The notes beneath the pieces were generated by a model. That model worked only from the letters and a program-made list of their open reading frames with translations. It did not search any database and was not told where the DNA came from. A program made the position numbers and the translations under genes. DNA of 53,743 nucleotides from Mesoaciditoga lauensis cd-1655R = DSM 25116 (GTDB lineage: Bacteria; Thermotogota; Thermotogae; Mesoaciditogales; Mesoaciditogaceae), in assembly GCF_000745455.1 (NCBI RefSeq), contig NZ_JQJI01000014.1, positions 1 to 53,743 of the forward strand, in the 5' to 3' direction. Shown here piece after piece: positions 8,168 to 15,286 of this stretch (within the stretch, counting starts at the first letter, position 1; the number at the start of each line of letters is the position of its first letter).

Positions 8168-9511
8168 ATGGAGAAATCTGAAGAGATCATAAAGGTTTTG
8201 AAATCAAAGCTTTCAAAAAAATCATGGGAGATGTGGTTTGGAACTTTCAGCGTTAAAAATGTTTCTGAGACGCTGATCACTTTTTCTGTCGGAAATATTT
8301 TCATAAAGGATTGGCTAAATCAAAAGTACCATAAGCAATTCAAAGAGACCATAAAAGAGGTTTTTGGAAGGGATGTTCCTTACGTCATAGAAGATGAATT
8401 GGCAAGTGAAGAGGCGACAAAAGAAAAGAAAAAAACGGAAAGGCTTATTCGAAAAAGGCCGGTCGTTTACAGTGAATTCAACAAGGAATACACCTTTGAA
8501 AACTTTGTCGTTGGGCCATTTAACGAAGAAGCGTACGATGGAACTTTGGAAGTTGCAAAAGACCCTGGAAAGATGAATCCTTTTTTTGTCTACGGTGGAG
8601 TAGGTCTTGGGAAAACCCACCTTTTGCATGCCATGGGAAACTACCTCATTCAAAACTCCCCAGACGTAAGGGTCATGTACGTTACCGCTGAAAAATTCAT
8701 GAACGATCTCGTTATGGCCATAAGAAACAACTCCACGCAAGAATTTAGAAAGAACTTTAGAGAAAAGATAGACGTGTTGATAATAGACGATATCCAATTT
8801 CTCATGGGTAAGAATGGAATTCAGTCTGAACTTTTCCACACGTTAAATCATCTTCTGGACCATTCAAAGCAAATAGTGTTGTGTAGCGATAGAACTCCTA
8901 CCCAACTTTCGGAGTTTCAGCCCAGGCTCGTTTCAAGATTCCAAATGGGTTTAGTGGTGAAAGTCTACGATCCAGACATTGAAACCGCCATGCAGATAGC
9001 CAGAACGTTTGCTCAACGGAATGGACTCCTTTTGAGTAACGAAATGGCAAGAGAGATAGCTTTGTCATCCGATAACGTTAGGACGATCAAAGGAATAGTG
9101 ACAAAACTGGCATTCAAGAGCATGAAAAGTGGTGTCAATGCTGACACCGTTGCAAACGCGGTGAGGGATGTTGTCGGTAAAGGAGTTTCACTGAAAGGGC
9201 CCGCTTCCGAAAAGGAAGCCTTCTTTCAGGTGCTTTCGGGCGTTTTCGATGTTTTGCCAGCGGAATTGGACGCCAAAATCCGGACCGCAAATCTTTCTCG
9301 AGCCCGGCAGATTGGGATGTACTTCGCAAGAAAATATCTTCACAAAACGTTCTCAGAAATAGGGACATGGTTTGCAAGGGATCATTCTTCCGTCGTTTAC
9401 TCGTGTAAAAAAGTGGAAGAATCGTTAAGAAAAGGTAATTCCAAGGTGAGGGAAAAAGTTTTTCTCCTTCAAAAGCTTCTTCGCAAACAAAGTGGTGAAT
9501 CGGCAGGGTGA
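8168..9511 (+). CDS. dnaA: Chromosomal replication initiator DnaA
   Basis: This AAA+ protein of 447 residues binds and melts the replication origin. Domain I (1-75) holds the helicase- and partner-binding fold with W20 and W23. Domain II is a short charged linker (78-100). Domain III has Walker A GGVGLGKT (143-150), Walker B VLIIDD (203-208) and LVSRF. Domain IV ends with the DNA-binding signature DHSSVVYSCKKV. It lies between two ABC exporter genes; dnaN and an obvious origin are not adjacent, unlike in many bacteria. The stop overlaps the GTG of the following gene. Confidence 0.97.
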   Translation: MEKSEEIIKVLKSKLSKKSWEMWFGTFSVKNVSETLITFSVGNIFIKDWLNQKYHKQFKETIKEVFGRDVPYVIEDELASEEATKEKKKTERLIRKRPVVYSEFNKEYTFENFVVGPFNEEAYDGTLEVAKDPGKMNPFFVYGGVGLGKTHLLHAMGNYLIQNSPDVRVMYVTAEKFMNDLVMAIRNNSTQEFRKNFREKIDVLIIDDIQFLMGKNGIQSELFHTLNHLLDHSKQIVLCSDRTPTQLSEFQPRLVSRFQMGLVVKVYDPDIETAMQIARTFAQRNGLLLSNEMAREIALSSDNVRTIKGIVTKLAFKSMKSGVNADTVANAVRDVVGKGVSLKGPASEKEAFFQVLSGVFDVLPAELDAKIRTANLSRARQIGMYFARKYLHKTFSEIGTWFARDHSSVVYSCKKVEESLRKGNSKVREKVFLLQKLLRKQSGESAG

Positions 9512-11460
9512 ACGTTCAAAACCAGCGAGAAAAAGAAGAATATAACGTTTCATTTTTTGAAAATATACATCTTTTCACATGGGCTTTTAAATACGTTAAG
9601 CCTTATTGGAAGATGTTGACGCTATCCATAATTCTCATGATCTCTGTAAGCCTTCTTTCACTGTTGCCACCTTATCTGATGAAAGATGCCATAAATTTTT
9701 ACCTTCATCCCACAACCTATACGGCCATTTCACATCCGAGCTCTATTTCCATAAAAGCTGGGAACCTTTATTTTATACCTGAAAAAAACGGCGAATACAA
9801 ACTGGAAGAGACAAAAGATGGGATGTTCATAGTAGGAAAAAATGAAAGGTACAAGATAAATGCGTCAGCGTTAGATAAGATAAGGATTTACGAGATAAGT
9901 GTTATATCCGTTGAAATTTTCATTGTGTACCTTTTGGTTTTCGCCGCTACCTATGCTCAAGAATGGACTTCTCAACTTGTCGCCATAAGGACAGTCAACG
10001 ATGTGAGAAATACGCTCTTTTCTCATGTCCTTAGGCAACCAATGAGTTTTTTTGACTCCAACATAAGTGGAAGACTTGTAACAAGGGTTACCAACGACGT
10101 TCAAAACCTAAACGACATGTTTTCAAAGATAGTGGCCTCCATTTTCAAAGATGCCGTTTTGATAGGAGGCATACTGTACGTCATGTTCATCATGAACTTC
10201 ACCCTTTTTTTGATCTTGCTTCCAGTTTTCATCTTTGTGGCGATCATAATATACGTCTTCAGATTCTTTTCGCGTAAAACCTATCGAATTGTAAGAGCAA
10301 AGCTTGCTTCGTTAAACGCCTTTCTTGCTGAACACTTAAACGGCATGATAGTTACCTTTCTTTTCAACAAGGAAAAGGAAAAATCTGGGGAATTTTATAA
10401 AATCAACGAAGATTATTACCATTCTGCTTTGAAGATGGTTTTCATATACGCCATTTTTCGTCCCACGATAGATTTTACAAGATACTTTGCCATAACCCTT
10501 TTGATATGGTTCGGCGCCAAGTCGATCATCGCTGGCAATCTGGAAATAGGAACACTTTTCGCGTTTGTAAGTTATCTAGGGATGTTGTTTCATCCCATAA
10601 ATGATATGGCTGAAAACTTTTCCAATCTTCAATCATCGATGACTTCCGTTGAAAGGATCAAGGGACTTTTGAACCGGCCACTTCCACAAAATCCACAAAA
10701 CGATCTGAAGATAGCGAATGGAAAAGTTGAGATAAAAGATCTTTGGTTTGCGTACAAAGATGAGGAATGGATCTTGAAAGATATATATTTTGAAGTGGAA
10801 GACGGTGAAAAAATAGCAATAGTTGGTCATACCGGTGCCGGAAAGTCCACCATTTCTTCCATTTTGACGGGGTTGTACGATTATGCCAAAGGAAGTGTGA
10901 AAATAGGCGGAGTTGAAGTGAAAATGTGTCCTTTCAAGGAGCTTAGGAAAAAAGTGAACATCGTACTTCAAGAAGTGATGCTTTTTTCCGGCAGTGTGGA
11001 AGACAACATAACCTTATGGGATAAAAACATAACCCGTACGATGGTTTTAAATGCCATAAGGGATTTGGAGCTGGAGAAGTTCATAAATTCATTGCCTGCT
11101 GGCATCGATACATGGATAAGAGAAGGAGGAACAAACTTATCGACAGGGCAACGCCAGCTGATATCCATAATACGTGCCTTTGTGAGAAATCCAAAAGTTG
11201 TTATAATGGACGAAGCTACAAGCAACATAGATGTTGAAACGGAAGCGATGATCCAGAGGGCCATAAAAAAGCTTACACAATCCCGAACGACTTTGATAAT
11301 TGCCCATAGGCTTTCAACCATAAAGGACGTCAGCAGAATAATAGTTTTACATGACGGTAGAATAGTGGAAGAAGGAACCCATGAAGAACTTATGAAACTG
11401 GGAGGGATATATGCGAAACTCTACCATCTCCAAACTTTTGAGAATTTCGAAAGCATTTGA
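9508..11460 (+). CDS. ABC exporter half-transporter, canonical-Walker-B subunit with extracytoplasmic insert
   Basis: This is a 650-residue ABC exporter subunit. After the first membrane helix it has an insert of about 70 residues (roughly 65-130), predicted to lie outside the membrane, before helix 2. The ATPase domain has Walker A VGHTGAGKST (439-448), a degenerate signature LSTGQ (544-548) and a canonical IMDE with catalytic Glu569. These features complement the 6363-8081 subunit exactly, so the two should form an asymmetric heterodimer with one active and one degenerate ATP site. The start is GTG 9508, overlapping the dnaA stop (GTGA). Its last 50 bp overlap the next gene. Confidence 0.88.
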   Translation: MNVQNQREKEEYNVSFFENIHLFTWAFKYVKPYWKMLTLSIILMISVSLLSLLPPYLMKDAINFYLHPTTYTAISHPSSISIKAGNLYFIPEKNGEYKLEETKDGMFIVGKNERYKINASALDKIRIYEISVISVEIFIVYLLVFAATYAQEWTSQLVAIRTVNDVRNTLFSHVLRQPMSFFDSNISGRLVTRVTNDVQNLNDMFSKIVASIFKDAVLIGGILYVMFIMNFTLFLILLPVFIFVAIIIYVFRFFSRKTYRIVRAKLASLNAFLAEHLNGMIVTFLFNKEKEKSGEFYKINEDYYHSALKMVFIYAIFRPTIDFTRYFAITLLIWFGAKSIIAGNLEIGTLFAFVSYLGMLFHPINDMAENFSNLQSSMTSVERIKGLLNRPLPQNPQNDLKIANGKVEIKDLWFAYKDEEWILKDIYFEVEDGEKIAIVGHTGAGKSTISSILTGLYDYAKGSVKIGGVEVKMCPFKELRKKVNIVLQEVMLFSGSVEDNITLWDKNITRTMVLNAIRDLELEKFINSLPAGIDTWIREGGTNLSTGQRQLISIIRAFVRNPKVVIMDEATSNIDVETEAMIQRAIKKLTQSRTTLIIAHRLSTIKDVSRIIVLHDGRIVEEGTHEELMKLGGIYAKLYHLQTFENFESI

Positions 11461-12367
11461 AAAACACTTTTTAGATCCACGTGACTTACCTCCCCTCTTT
11501 TTCAAAGAAACAAACAACAGAAAACTCATATTAGAAATAGGTTTTGGTAACGGAGAATTGATCACTCGAATGGCAAAATCCAGGAAAAACGATCTTTTTG
11601 TTGGCATAGAAAGTTCAGAGATATCTTGCGAAAAAGCGATAAAAAGGGCTTACGACATGAAACTGCAAAACGTGAAGTTCATGAGAGGCGATGGAAAATT
11701 CCTAGCTCGTGAGCTTTTTGCCGATAGAAGTGTTGATTTAGCGCTTGCCTTTTATCCGATTCCGTGGCCGAGAGAATCTCAAGAAAGCAAAAGGCTTTTC
11801 GATAAAAATTTCTTAAAAACCATTTCTTCGATATTGAAGACCTCTGGGAGATTTGTCATAGTAACTGATGACGCTTTTTATTTTGAGTGGACTGTTAATA
11901 ACTTTAAAGAATTGAAAATCCGTCATTTTACACATGAACTGATCCCTATACGTGCCACGAAATACGGAAGAAAATGGGAAAAGTTGGGAAGAAAAAGTTG
12001 GTCGATAATGTCCTTTCATAAGAATTTCAACGTTAAAAGAGTTTTGGAGGGAAATGAATTGCCCCACGCTCGTATAAAAGAAATTGACGAGAAAAAAATG
12101 AATGAAAAACTAAAAATGTTATCTGGAATGAAGTTTTCTGAAGAAAGTCTTATTGTAGAATTCAAAGGTTTTTTCAAAGGAGAGAATGAATACATCCTGC
12201 GAACCGTTGCGGTGGATGGGAATTTTCCGCAAATGTATTATATAGCCGTTAAGCGCCGAAGCGATGGGTGGTTGGTGAGATTAGACGACGTCGCGAAAGT
12301 TTTCAAAACTCCGGCGGTGAAAAAGAGCATAGAATACGTTGCCAACAATTTAAGAGATATAGGATAG
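11411..12367 (+). CDS. trmB: TrmB-like tRNA (guanine-N7) methyltransferase with C-terminal extension
   Basis: The first ~210 residues are an S-adenosylmethionine-dependent methyltransferase of the TrmB family, which makes m7G46 in tRNA: LEIGFGNGE binds SAM, followed by FVGIE and the substrate-loop region FYPIPWP. The usual PDPWPKKRH box is altered to YPIPWPRESQES, so the basic residues are reduced. Residues ~215-318 form an extra C-terminal domain of unknown role, as in some Thermotogota homologues. ATG 11411 follows an excellent GGGAGGGAT site and starts inside the ABC transporter gene, giving a 50-bp out-of-frame overlap. Confidence 0.8.
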   Translation: MRNSTISKLLRISKAFEKHFLDPRDLPPLFFKETNNRKLILEIGFGNGELITRMAKSRKNDLFVGIESSEISCEKAIKRAYDMKLQNVKFMRGDGKFLARELFADRSVDLALAFYPIPWPRESQESKRLFDKNFLKTISSILKTSGRFVIVTDDAFYFEWTVNNFKELKIRHFTHELIPIRATKYGRKWEKLGRKSWSIMSFHKNFNVKRVLEGNELPHARIKEIDEKKMNEKLKMLSGMKFSEESLIVEFKGFFKGENEYILRTVAVDGNFPQMYYIAVKRRSDGWLVRLDDVAKVFKTPAVKKSIEYVANNLRDIG

Positions 12368-12423
12368 ACGGCAAGAAGACGAAGAAAAGCTAATTCATTC
12401 CATAACTAAGGAGCGAGTGAATC

Positions 12424-13719
12424 ATGTTGATGATGCAACTTGTAACTGTTGGCTTGTTCGTGTTTGCGTATTATTTCATCATAACCGGAAAAATGGATAA
12501 AGCAGGAGTTTCATTTGTTGCAGGCGCTCTTATCATAGGAATAAATTCGGTTATGGGGGCTGTACCCAAACTCGCGATAAACCATGTGGGAGAATTCGTT
12601 GATTTTGATACGATAGCCCTTCTTTTAGGTTTGATGATTATCATTCCTTTCATGGGAGATGCAGGCATCTTCCAGTTTCTGGCGTTACTCGTTTTGAAAA
12701 TAAGTAAAGGAAACCTCAAACTGTTGTACATATTAACCGCTTTTACAGTTGCGCTTTCTTCCGCATTTTTGAACAACGTTTCTACCGTTATGGTATTCGT
12801 TCCCGTCATTTTAGCGATAACGGAGTCCATAGATAAAGATCCATTTCCGTTTTTGATGATGATAGTATTTGCCGCCAATTTTGGTGGGGGAATGACGCTT
12901 ATTGGTGACCCACCAAACATGATCGTCGGTTTTGCCAATCACTTTTCCTTTATTGACTTTGCCGTCAACGCAACACCCGGCGTGGTTCTTGCCATGCTGG
13001 TGGTGCTTTTCCTGTGGCTTAGAAAGGAAAAAAACTATTTCAAAATGCCTGAAAGGGAAGAACGAAAAAATATGGATCCGTTTTCGGCTATTACCGATAA
13101 AAAGCTTGCCATCAAATCAAGCTTGACGTTCTTAGGCGCAATAGCAGGTTTTGTCCTTCCACAGTCGTGGAACATATCTCCTTCTACCGTTGCGATCGTT
13201 GCGGCGGCGGTTTTGCTACTCTTGATAGATGCAGATTCCAAAACGATGGAGAAGGTTTACGCACGAATAGATTGGCCGACTATTTTCTTCTTTATAGGGA
13301 TGTTTGCAATGGTTTACGCCTTGGAACAAACAGGCATTGCGGATATGATATCCACCACTCTGTCCATTTTAATACCAAACAACTTCGTTTTGACTATAGT
13401 CGTTTTCTGGCTTGCAATGCTTATGGCATCGATTTTAAGTGCAGTTCCAACTGTTATGATAATGATTCCCATAATTCATGGTTTTGAGAAGATATTCGGA
13501 ACGAATTCTTTGGTATGGTGGGCTCTTGTGATGGGGCAATGTTTAGGCGGCAATTTGACGGTTGTTGGAGCTGCGGCAAACATGGTTGTTGCCGGTATGA
13601 CACAAAAACTCGAAAGAGGAAAAATAGAATTCAATGCTTATTTCAAATATGCCCTTCCCGCTGTTATCCTTTCCGGAATAACGACAAGTGCTTACCTTGT
13701 TTTGAGATATATAGTTTAA
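12424..13719 (+). CDS. ArsB/NhaD-superfamily ion transporter
   Basis: This is a 431-residue membrane protein with about twelve hydrophobic segments. It belongs to the ArsB/NhaD (ion transporter superfamily) group, as shown by SAFLNNVSTVMVFVPVI, the FAANFGGGMTLIGDPPN block and its second-half counterpart GQCLGGNLTVVGAAANM. Members export arsenite or exchange Na+/H+; a tyrosine/melanocyte P-protein-like branch also exists. No arsenic genes are nearby, so ion specificity is open. ATG 12424 follows AAGGAG with suitable spacing. It is probably the last gene of its operon, but no clear terminator follows. Confidence 0.82.
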   Translation: MLMMQLVTVGLFVFAYYFIITGKMDKAGVSFVAGALIIGINSVMGAVPKLAINHVGEFVDFDTIALLLGLMIIIPFMGDAGIFQFLALLVLKISKGNLKLLYILTAFTVALSSAFLNNVSTVMVFVPVILAITESIDKDPFPFLMMIVFAANFGGGMTLIGDPPNMIVGFANHFSFIDFAVNATPGVVLAMLVVLFLWLRKEKNYFKMPEREERKNMDPFSAITDKKLAIKSSLTFLGAIAGFVLPQSWNISPSTVAIVAAAVLLLLIDADSKTMEKVYARIDWPTIFFFIGMFAMVYALEQTGIADMISTTLSILIPNNFVLTIVVFWLAMLMASILSAVPTVMIMIPIIHGFEKIFGTNSLVWWALVMGQCLGGNLTVVGAAANMVVAGMTQKLERGKIEFNAYFKYALPAVILSGITTSAYLVLRYIV

Positions 13720-13877
13720 TCTCTTAGCGTGCATCAGGGTTAAGAAATTAATTGGAAAATGAGTTGTAGTCGTAGACAGTGAGAAATAAATGGTAAATAG
13801 TGGATATAGTAGATGATGAGCATTAGGAAGTAAGAAAGTGTAATATCGTGACATCAAGTTCCCTCGCAAAACCGGAA

Positions 13878-13925
13878 ACCCCCTACGTCGACTCCGTCGA
13901 CACTTCCCCCGCAAGCGGGGGCAGA
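13878..13925. repeat. REP-like two-hairpin palindrome
   Basis: There are two adjacent hairpins: GTCGAC-TCC-GTCGAC (13887-13901) and CCCCCGC-AA-GCGGGGG (13906-13921). The unit is related to two degenerate copies in reverse orientation near 53341-53440, which share CTGCCC(C/T)CGCTTGCGGG and a GACGGCGGAG/GTCGACGGAG segment. It is much more GC-rich than its surroundings. The preceding 13720-13877 stretch holds no gene or structure that I can support. Confidence 0.75.
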
Positions 13926-13965
13926 CTTATATAAAAACGACTCCATAGACATTTTGCCTTTTATG

Positions 13966-14075
13966 ATGAGAAAGCGAATCTAACAGGATGTTTGTATGCA
14001 GCGTGCTCTGTTATGAGCATCTTGTATGGGTATACGTCTGAATCAGTTTTGACAAAACTTCAAAAATTCTTTTTC
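13966..14075. repeat. Degenerate fragment of the palindromic repeat family
   Basis: Segments AAAGCGAATCTAACAGG (13971-13987) and CTCTGTTATGAGCATCTTGTAT onward to CAAAACTTCAAAAA (about 14006-14065) resemble pieces of the 28722-28822 repeat fragment. One of them is in inverted order. It is interpreted as decayed arms of an older copy next to the full-length copy at 14105. Short reading frames here are not credible genes. Confidence 0.4.
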
Positions 14076-14104
14076 GTGTGTCAGAGCTGATCTGATTAAA
14101 AGTA

Positions 14105-14466
14105 CTCAACCTGTGCGTCAATATTACAAAGTATTTCAAAAAAGGATTAAACCTCACCCTCGAAGTACTTGTCAGAACATATGAGCTCGCCGGCTGAGGA
14201 TTCAAAATATGAGGTTGAAAGGCATAGGAGGTGCCGAGAAAGCGAAGCACTCATGGACGAGTGTCTGAGCGTGCCTCATATTTTGAATTAGGAAGACGGA
14301 AAGAAGAGCGAATCCGTTCTGACAGGACTTCGAAAAAATTGCCTTGACCGCTTGGAAAGCGGGTTTTAAATCAAAAAGTGTTGTCAAATGTTGCCCACAT
14401 GTTCTTATAGAGAATTTTTGTAATGTCTCTTATAATATCTTTCGTAATGTTCACGCACAACATGAG
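14105..14466 (-). repeat. Full-length ~360-bp palindromic repeat with terminal inverted repeats (copy A)
   Basis: The termini are CTCA-n4-GTGCGTCAATATTAC (14105-14127) and the reverse complement of CTCA-n4-GTGCGTGAACATTAC (14444-14466). Inward, the arms keep matching: CGAAGTACTTGTCAGAAC on the left against CGAAGTCCTGTCAGAAC on the right (inverted). A perfect 15-bp stem, ATTCAAAATATGAGG (14200-14214) with its complement (14274-14288), closes an apex that holds two small hairpins (14221-14235 and about 14248-14263). Copy B at 19168-19528 is the same element in the opposite orientation. There is no coding capacity. It resembles a non-autonomous (MITE-like) element or a structured RNA/DNA element. 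Confidence 0.85.
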
Positions 14467-14479
14467 AAAAGTATAAAAG

Positions 14480-14506
14480 TAAAGAAAAACCCATTTGTGC
14501 CGATTA
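14480..14506 (+). promoter_or_regulatory. Sigma-28 (FliA) flagellar promoter
   Basis: TAAAGAAA (14480-14487), exactly 11 bp, then GCCGATTA (14499-14506) is one to a few mismatches from the established FliA consensus TAAAGTTT-N11-GCCGATAA. It starts 13 bp after repeat copy A and would begin a transcript about 25 nt before the flgM start. The late flagellar operon flgM-flgN-flgK-flgL is therefore likely under sigma-28 control, with FlgM itself the expected anti-sigma factor. Confidence 0.85.
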
Positions 14507-14537
14507 TCTTTATGAAAGAAAATGGAGGTGACGAGAA

Positions 14538-14825
14538 GTGAGGATAGATGGAATTCCTGGTGCCCCCCAACCTATTGATGACAACAACAAAGGAAAACGT
14601 TCTTCCAAAGTAGAAAAATACCCTGGAGATGCGTTTAGCCATACAAGGGGCAAAGGAGTGGATTTTGAAACTTTTATCGAGGTTTTAAATACCTCGATGA
14701 AAGGTGAGAATGTAAGAGAAAAACGTGTCATGGAATTGAAAGAATTGGTGCGTTCAGGTAAGTACAGCGTTGATACGGATAAATTGGCAAAAAAAATGAT
14801 AGATTCGATGGGTGGGAAGATATAA
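14538..14825 (+). CDS. flgM: Anti-sigma-28 factor FlgM
   Basis: This 95-residue protein is hydrophilic and probably disordered at its N-terminus. Its C-terminal third, REKRVMELKELVRSGKYSVD followed by TDKLAKKMID, is the sigma-28-binding region typical of FlgM. FlgM holds FliA inactive until the hook is complete and is then exported. The start is GTG 14538, seven bases after GGAGGTGA. It is the first gene after a sigma-28 promoter, which would give negative feedback. Its stop overlaps the flgN start (TAATG). Confidence 0.85.
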   Translation: MRIDGIPGAPQPIDDNNKGKRSSKVEKYPGDAFSHTRGKGVDFETFIEVLNTSMKGENVREKRVMELKELVRSGKYSVDTDKLAKKMIDSMGGKI

Positions 14826-15286
14826 TGGAAAAAGAACTCATGGAGATAATGAAAGAAGAAAAAGATAAAGTTTCCGAGTTGATAGAGACATTGAAGGCGA
14901 AACGCAAACTCATAGAACAAAATAACGTCGTTTCCCTGAACGATATTCTAGATAAAGAAAAAGATTTAGTGGATACATTAAACAAACTAGAGTCCAAAAG
15001 GCTATCCGTTACCATAGATATATCTAAAAGATACGAAACAGAACCTACCATTTCTGATATACTCGTCCATACGAAAGAGCCTATCCGTCATGATCTAACT
15101 TTGTTGGCTGCAAGGTTAACGGAACTTCTGAACGAAGTGAGTTTGCTTAATTTAGGAATTCAGCAGATGATAGCTTACAGGTTAGAAGAATTCGATGTTT
15201 TAATGGAAGCGATAAGGGGGAAAAAGGTAACTTACGATAAGTATGAAAAAAATAAGGCAGGAACCATTTTCAATAGGAGGGCTTGA
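14825..15286 (+). CDS. flgN: FlgN-like flagellar export chaperone
   Basis: This is a 153-residue, almost entirely helical protein with heptad-like patterning (KEEKDKVSELIETLKAKRK; later LLAARLTELLNEVSLLN). That is the make-up of FlgN, the cytosolic chaperone that keeps the hook-filament junction proteins FlgK and FlgL export-competent. FlgN is poorly conserved in sequence. The call rests on length, helical character and its place between flgM and flgK, which is the usual order. It ends one base before flgK. Confidence 0.75.
   Translation: MEKELMEIMKEEKDKVSELIETLKAKRKLIEQNNVVSLNDILDKEKDLVDTLNKLESKRLSVTIDISKRYETEPTISDILVHTKEPIRHDLTLLAARLTELLNEVSLLNLGIQQMIAYRLEEFDVLMEAIRGKKVTYDKYEKNKAGTIFNRRA

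Noticed and set aside
13878-13925. CRISPR array
   Set aside because: The palindromes here are single or tandem degenerate units without regular spacers, and no cas genes are in the window.
13878-13925. Rho-independent terminator of the ArsB-like gene
   Set aside because: The GC-rich hairpins are about 160 bp from the stop and lack a T run on the plus strand. They fit a dispersed REP-like repeat better.
14011-14387. Small minus-strand reading frames in the gap before flgM
   Set aside because: They lie within the palindromic repeat, and similar frames appear in copy B only because the repeat is the same.
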